NCBI GenBank assembly: GCA_028290085.1
Contig: JAQGKN010000240.1
Location: 1 to 9,391 of the forward strand
Reading direction: 5' to 3'
Length of the DNA: 9,391 bases
Source of the DNA: Hyphomicrobiales bacterium
GTDB lineage: Bacteria; Pseudomonadota; Alphaproteobacteria; Rhizobiales; Beijerinckiaceae
Part shown: positions 5,999-9,391 of the stretch, one piece after another
Position numbering within the stretch: the first letter of the stretch is position 1
How the letters are laid out: each line of letters begins with the position of its first letter
Notes under the pieces: generated by a model
Database searches by the model: none
What the model was told of the DNA's origin: nothing
Seen by the model: the letters and a program-made list of their open reading frames with translations, nothing else
Translations under genes and position numbers: made by a program

Positions 5999-7567
5999 TC
6001 AGTCTTCCGAGCCGACCTTCAGGGGCTTCAGCTTGACGGGCCGAAGCAGGAAGGAGGGGATATGATCGCCCAGACCAATGACCGGCGTATCGTCGTCGTC
6101 GCGATGACGGCGGGCGTTCGGGCGCTGGTCGTTGCGGTTGTCGGGGCGAGCCTCGACGCGGCGCGGCTCGGGACGCGCTTCCGGACGCGGCTCACGCGTA
6201 CGGCCCTCGGGCCTGCGACCGTCGGTGCGACGCGGCTGCTGTTCCTCACGCGGCGCGCGGGGCGCTGGAGCGGGCGCGGCTTCCTGAACCACAGGCTGCG
6301 CTTCATCGACCGGGCGCGGCGCACGAGCCTCGCGGGGCTCACGATGCTCGCGCGGCTCGCGGCCACGGGAGGGCGAACGCTCGCGGCGGCCACGGCCGCG
6401 CGGCTGCTCTTCGTCGTCGGTGGAGGTCGATGCGGGCAGTTCGCCGAGAGTCGGGCCGAACCATTCGATCTTTCGGGTAATCAGCTTCTCGATATCGTCG
6501 ATGTAGCGCTGGTCGGCGCGCGTGACGATGGAATAAGCCGTTCCGCTCTTGCCGGCGCGGCCGGTGCGGCCGATGCGATGAACGTAATCTTCCGCATGGG
6601 TCGGCATGTCGAAGTTGAAAACGTGGCTGACATCTGGAATGTCGAGCCCACGGGCCGCGACGTCAGAGCAGATGAGAAGGGCCACTTCGCCATTCTTGAA
6701 GGCGTCGAGGGAGGCTGTGCGGGCGCGCTGGTCCATGTCACCGTGCAGGGCACCGGCCGAAAAGCCGTGCTTCTGAAGGGATTTGTGCAGGATCGCGACG
6801 TCGCGTTTGCGATTGCAGAAGATGATCGCGTTCTTGAGGTTCTCAGCGTCGCGGATCGTGCGGCGCAGCGTCTCGCGCTTGGCGCCGCCGCTGTGGGAGG
6901 CGATGAGCCCCTGCGTGATCGTGCTCGCGGTGGAGGAGGCGCGGGCCACCTCGATGCGCACGGGATTGTGCAGGAAGGTCTCGGTCAGGCGCGTGATTTC
7001 CGGCGGCATGGTTGCCGAGAAGAACAGCGTCTGGCGGGTGAAAGGAACGAGCTTGCAGATGCGCTCGATGTCGGGGATGAAGCCCATGTAGTGCATGCTG
7101 TCGGCTTCGTCGATCACGAGGATTTCGATGCCGGTGAGCAGCAGCTTGCCGCGCTCGGAGAAGTCAAGCAGGCGACCAGGCGTTGCGATCAGCACGTCAG
7201 CGCCGCGCATGATCTTGGTTTCCTGGTCCGCAAAGGACACGCCGCCGATCAGCAGGGCGACGTTGAGTTTGTGGTTCACGCCATATTTGATGAAGCTCTC
7301 TTCGACCTGCGCGGCGAGTTCACGCGTCGGCTCGAGGATGAGAGTGCGTGGCATGCGCGCCCGGGCGCGGCCTGATTCCAGGCGGGATAGCATCGGCAGC
7401 GTGAACGCTGCGGTCTTGCCGGTGCCCGTCTGGGCAATGCCGAGGATGTCGCGGCCGGCAAGGGCATGGGGAATGGCCTGCGCCTGAATGGGCGTGGGCG
7501 TCGTGTAGCCAGAGGCTACAACAGCTTGCAAAACCTTCTCGCTAAGGCCGAGTTCGTTGAATGTCAT
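5999..7567 (-). CDS. DEAD-box ATP-dependent RNA helicase (RhlE-like)
   Basis: This 522-residue protein unwinds RNA duplexes at the cost of ATP; bacterial members act in ribosome assembly, RNA decay and cold adaptation. Both RecA-like domains are complete. The Q motif is Phe3 with TPTPIQAQAIP (Gln28), motif I AQTGTGKT (45-52), Ia PTRELA (80-85), Ib TPGR (129-132), II DEAD (153-156), III SAT (184-186), V SDVAARGLD (301-309), and VI HRIGRTGR (330-337). After about residue 380 comes a low-complexity tail rich in Arg, Pro and Glu with REPRE/EARP-type repeats to about 490, likely an RNA-binding disordered region. A conserved-looking end, TPVIGLGDHIPSFLLRP, closes the protein. The residues after DEAD read SMHYMGF instead of the common RMLDMGF. 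The Shine-Dalgarno is weak; the start fits the Q-motif position. It lies downstream of a likely promoter at 7709-7735. Confidence 0.95.
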   Translation of the reverse strand: MTFNELGLSEKVLQAVVASGYTTPTPIQAQAIPHALAGRDILGIAQTGTGKTAAFTLPMLSRLESGRARARMPRTLILEPTRELAAQVEESFIKYGVNHKLNVALLIGGVSFADQETKIMRGADVLIATPGRLLDFSERGKLLLTGIEILVIDEADSMHYMGFIPDIERICKLVPFTRQTLFFSATMPPEITRLTETFLHNPVRIEVARASSTASTITQGLIASHSGGAKRETLRRTIRDAENLKNAIIFCNRKRDVAILHKSLQKHGFSAGALHGDMDQRARTASLDAFKNGEVALLICSDVAARGLDIPDVSHVFNFDMPTHAEDYVHRIGRTGRAGKSGTAYSIVTRADQRYIDDIEKLITRKIEWFGPTLGELPASTSTDDEEQPRGRGRRERSPSRGREPREHREPREARAPRPVDEAQPVVQEAAPAPAPRAPREEQQPRRTDGRRPEGRTREPRPEARPEPRRVEARPDNRNDQRPNARRHRDDDDTPVIGLGDHIPSFLLRPVKLKPLKVGSED

Positions 7568-7702
7568 TCGTGATTGAGCCTAAGAGCGGCGGGGCGACTT
7601 TCGCTTGGTCGCCGCTTTCGACGCGTCAGATTATCTGAAACCTCGCTGCTCGGATTGCAGCGGAACGGGCGAACGGGCACGCGCGGGCCCCAGGAACGCC
7701 GA
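7568..7702 (-). promoter_or_regulatory. Predicted structured 5' leader of the helicase mRNA
   Basis: If transcription begins near 7702, as the upstream promoter suggests, the helicase has a leader of about 135 nt. It can form a 6-bp hairpin (7644-7649 with 7657-7662, 7-nt loop), contains the dyad TCAGAT-T-ATCTGA (7626-7638), and near the start codon can form a 7-bp stem (7585-7591 with 7610-7616) or an alternative 6-bp stem (7593-7598 with 7608-7613). Long structured leaders are known for cold-induced RNA helicases; that this one regulates is inference. No open frame or known RNA family was recognised in it. Confidence 0.35.
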
Positions 7703-7708
7703 ACGCAG

Positions 7709-7735
7709 ACATAGACCTTAAACGGGAGAAGTCAA
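7709..7735 (-). promoter_or_regulatory. Likely housekeeping sigma promoter for the helicase gene
   Basis: On the minus strand TTGAC (7735-7731) is followed after 16 nt by CTATGT (7714-7709), one mismatch from the rhizobial -10 form CTATAT and near the usual TTGAC-N17-CTATAT spacing. It faces the helicase and lies between it and the small upstream gene, whose stop codon is 44 bp away. Transcription would begin about position 7702. Confidence 0.5.
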
Positions 7736-7778
7736 TGCGCTTTCCACACCCGCCCCCTGTGAGAAGGGACGTTAGCGG

Positions 7779-8081
7779 CTATTTCGGCATGCCGTTGCAG
7801 GGGTCCAGGATAACGTTGCGGATGCCGGGGATGCTGGCGGTTGCGCCATAATCGATGCCCTGACCGCGCGCGGGTCCACCGGCGCCATTCGGGCGGGGCA
7901 GGCTGGCTAGCCGCTCCTGTGCCGACATGGCGCGATTCTGCGCGATGTCGCCCTTCATGGTGTTCACGGCCTTTTCCAGAAAAGCTGCTGCGAACAGGAA
8001 GCAGACGGCGAGAGCGCCGGCCGTGGTGCCAATGACCTGAAGGGTTGAGCCGCTTTCGTCGCGGAAAAATTTCCTGAACAT
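7779..8081 (-). CDS. Small single-pass membrane protein with a pilin-like N-terminus, function unknown
   Basis: This 100-residue protein is not one I recognise. Residues 1-11 (MFRKFFRDESG) followed by a hydrophobic segment (about 16-38) resemble the start of Flp/TadE-type prepilins, where processing occurs after the Gly of a RDESG motif. However, the glutamate expected five residues after the cut is Val16, so it may be a pseudopilin-like or plain membrane protein. After the membrane segment come a short charged stretch (40-60), a Pro/Gly-rich linker (62-75) and a C-terminus with one Cys (95); another Cys (27) is in the membrane segment. The ATG has only a weak AGGG about 12 nt upstream. It sits alone between parE and the helicase with no tad or pilus genes in view. 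Base composition matches its neighbours. Confidence 0.7.
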   Translation of the reverse strand: MFRKFFRDESGSTLQVIGTTAGALAVCFLFAAAFLEKAVNTMKGDIAQNRAMSAQERLASLPRPNGAGGPARGQGIDYGATASIPGIRNVILDPCNGMPK

Positions 8082-8150
8082 GTCGAATGCGCACCCTGAC
8101 TTGAAACCACACAGTCAGAATGCGCAATCTTGGTAAACATCCCGTTCACG
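8082..8150 (-). promoter_or_regulatory. Intergenic region upstream of the small membrane protein, with paired direct repeats
   Basis: The 69-bp gap after parE holds two exact copies of GAATGCGCA (8085-8093 and 8118-8126), 33 bp apart start to start, about three helical turns. Between and touching them is the inverted pair CTGAC (8096-8100) and GTCAG (8114-8118). A 6-bp stem with one G-U pair (8133-8138 with 8144-8149, 5-nt loop) directly follows the parE stop. No clear -35/-10 pair was found, so the gene may be read from parE. An operator role for the repeats is inference. Confidence 0.3.
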
Positions 8151-9391
8151 TTAAATGTCGACGAGATCTTTCTCGGCCGCGAAGGCTGCGCGTTCCTGGA
8201 TGAAGGTGAAGCGGGCCTCGGGCTTGTTGCCCATCAAACGCTCGACAGACGACGCCGTGCCTTCTTTGTCTTCTGGCTGGATCACAACCTTGAGGAGCGT
8301 CCGCTTGCGCGGGTCCATCGTCGTTTCCTTCAGCTGCGCCGGCAACATCTCGCCCAGCCCCTTGAAGCGGCTGGTCTCGACCTTGCCCTTGCCCGTGAAC
8401 AGCGATTTCATCAGCTCGTCGCGATGCGCGTCGTTGCGGGCGTATGCTGTTTTCGAGCCCTGTGTCAGCTTGTAGAGGGGCGGAACCGCCAGGTAGAGAT
8501 GGCCTTCCTCGATCAGCTTGGGCATCTGCCGGTAGAAGAAGGTGATGAGCAGCGAAGCGATATGCGCGCCATCGACGTCGGCGTCGGTCATGACGATGAC
8601 TTTGTCGTAACGCAGTTCGGCCGAGCGGTAGTGCGAGCCTGTGCCACTGCCCAGAGCCAGAGAGAGATCGGCCAGCTGCTGGTTGCCTGCGAGCTTGTCG
8701 CGCGTCGCAGAGGCAACGTTCAGGATTTTCCCACGCAACGGCAGGATGGCCTGGTTGGTGCGGTTGCGTGCCTGCTTGGCCGAGCCGCCTGCGGAATCGC
8801 CCTCGACGATGAACAGTTCCGAGCCTTGCGCTGATGTATTCGAACAATCCGCGAGTTTGCCGGGCAGGCGCAATTTGCGCGTGGCGGTCTTACGGGACAC
8901 ATCCTTTTCGGCGCGGCGGCGCAGCCGCTCGTCAGCGCGATCAATGGTCCAGTCGAGCAGCTTCAGAGCCGCGGAGGGCGATGCGGCGAGCCAATGGTCG
9001 AAGGCATCGCGGATCGTGCCTTCGACGATGCGCGAGGCTTCCGCCGTCATCAGGCGGCCCTTGTTCTGGCCCTGAAACTCGGGCTCGCGGATGAAGACAG
9101 AGATCAGCGCCGCGCAGGTGACCATGACGTCGTCGGTCGTGACGTTGGAGGCGCGCTTGGTCTGGCCGATGCGCTCGGCATGATCCTTGAGGCCGCGAAG
9201 CAGCGCGAGGCGCAGGCCCGCTTCATGCGTGCCGCCATCCGCCGTGGGGATGGTGTTGCAATAGGAATGGACGAAGCCGTCGTCGGCCGCGAGCCAGGAG
9301 ACAGCCCATTCGAGCGACCCATGGCCGCCGGGCTTGTCCACCTTGCCGGTAAAGGCCTGATCGGTGACCTGCTCTTTGCCGTCGATATCCT
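8151..9391 (-). CDS. parE: ParE, DNA topoisomerase IV subunit B (C-terminal part)
   Basis: The frame is open past the right edge, so the N-terminal ATPase region is missing and 412 residues are seen of a usual 650-700. ParE with ParC decatenates and relaxes DNA using ATP. Seen in order are the end of the GHKL/transducer part (DGGTHEAGLR, then the QTK-like loop QGQNKGR near 9060-9075), RLPGKLADC, the TOPRIM motif FIVEGDSAGGSAKQARNR with the metal-binding Glu (codon 8802-8804), PLRGKILNV, the TOPRIM acidic triad MTDADVDGAHI (8571-8585 for DADVD), HLYLAVPPLY, and the RFKGLGEM block. GyrB is the alternative, but LRGKILNVASATRDK, the VYAR/AYARNDAHRDELM-type segment and the FIQERA ending without a GyrB tail fit ParE. 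The stop is TAA at 8151-8153. Confidence 0.95.
   Translation of the reverse strand, partial: DIDGKEQVTDQAFTGKVDKPGGHGSLEWAVSWLAADDGFVHSYCNTIPTADGGTHEAGLRLALLRGLKDHAERIGQTKRASNVTTDDVMVTCAALISVFIREPEFQGQNKGRLMTAEASRIVEGTIRDAFDHWLAASPSAALKLLDWTIDRADERLRRRAEKDVSRKTATRKLRLPGKLADCSNTSAQGSELFIVEGDSAGGSAKQARNRTNQAILPLRGKILNVASATRDKLAGNQQLADLSLALGSGTGSHYRSAELRYDKVIVMTDADVDGAHIASLLITFFYRQMPKLIEEGHLYLAVPPLYKLTQGSKTAYARNDAHRDELMKSLFTGKGKVETSRFKGLGEMLPAQLKETTMDPRKRTLLKVVIQPEDKEGTASSVERLMGNKPEARFTFIQERAAFAAEKDLVDI

Noticed and set aside
5986..6036. A 16-residue plus-strand reading frame behind a perfect AAGGAGG.
   Set aside because: It is tiny, overlaps the helicase 3' end in antisense, and the AGGAGGAACG is explained as part of the inverted repeat closing the leader structure; there is no promoter evidence.
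6062..7375. A 437-codon open frame on the plus strand opposite the helicase, preceded by GGAGGGG.
   Set aside because: It is antisense to a clear helicase, lacks domains, and the ribosome-site match is 2-5 nt from the ATG, too close to be convincing.
7626..7638. TCAGAT-T-ATCTGA as a stand-alone operator.
   Set aside because: A 6-bp dyad with one-base spacer is expected a few times by chance in a window of this size; kept only as part of the helicase leader description.
7732..8127. A 131-codon minus-strand frame overlapping the small membrane protein in another phase.
   Set aside because: Its product is Arg/His-rich without structure, while the overlapping 100-residue frame has a coherent membrane protein layout.
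1..9391. CRISPR arrays, tRNA or rRNA genes, insertion sequences and defence genes.
   Set aside because: None is visible: no regular spaced repeats, no tRNA-like cloverleaf noticed, no transposase or phage frames.

Overview
The window looks like chromosomal DNA of an alphaproteobacterium, most likely a member of the Hyphomicrobiales (Rhizobiales). The case rests on high G+C with long antisense open frames, the sufBCDS-sufT-sufA gene order, an alphaproteobacterial-type ParE C-terminus, and an interrupted palindrome of the CGTCATTGCGAG...GAAGCAATCCAG kind that I recall as dispersed in Bradyrhizobium-like genomes. Genus cannot be fixed from this sequence.

Left part, + strand, 1-4717: the distal end of a SUF iron-sulfur cluster assembly operon. 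It holds the C-terminal third of SufB (cut by the window edge), SufC ATPase, SufD scaffold partner, SufS cysteine desulfurase, the DUF59/MIP18-type factor SufT, and an A-type carrier (SufA). sufC/sufD and sufD/sufS overlap as ATGA, implying translational coupling. SufS mobilises sulfur from cysteine, SufB-SufC-SufD builds the cluster, and SufT and SufA are expected to act in maturation or delivery. All expected catalytic or ligand residues are present.

Middle, 4718-4844: a convergent intergenic region dominated by an 84-bp interrupted inverted repeat lying between sufA and the minus-strand gene beyond it.

Right part, - strand, 4845-9391: reading leftward from the right edge there are the C-terminal part of topoisomerase IV subunit B (parE, cut by the edge), a 100-residue single-membrane-segment protein with a pilin-like N-terminus, a DEAD-box RNA helicase with a long Arg/Pro/Glu-rich tail, and a secreted NitT/TauT-type ABC substrate-binding protein with no permease or ATPase gene beside it. 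The helicase has a plausible promoter and a structured leader of about 135 nt. The helicase-to-binding-protein gap can fold into a three-way junction that superficially recalls a TPP riboswitch but departs from it at key positions.

Most of the window is ordinary housekeeping. I found no convincing new multi-gene system. The points most worth checking are the structured RNA at 5900-5985, the palindromic repeat at 4739-4822, the helicase leader, and the small pilin-like protein. There is no gene-free stretch above 300 bases; the longest is 7568-7778.
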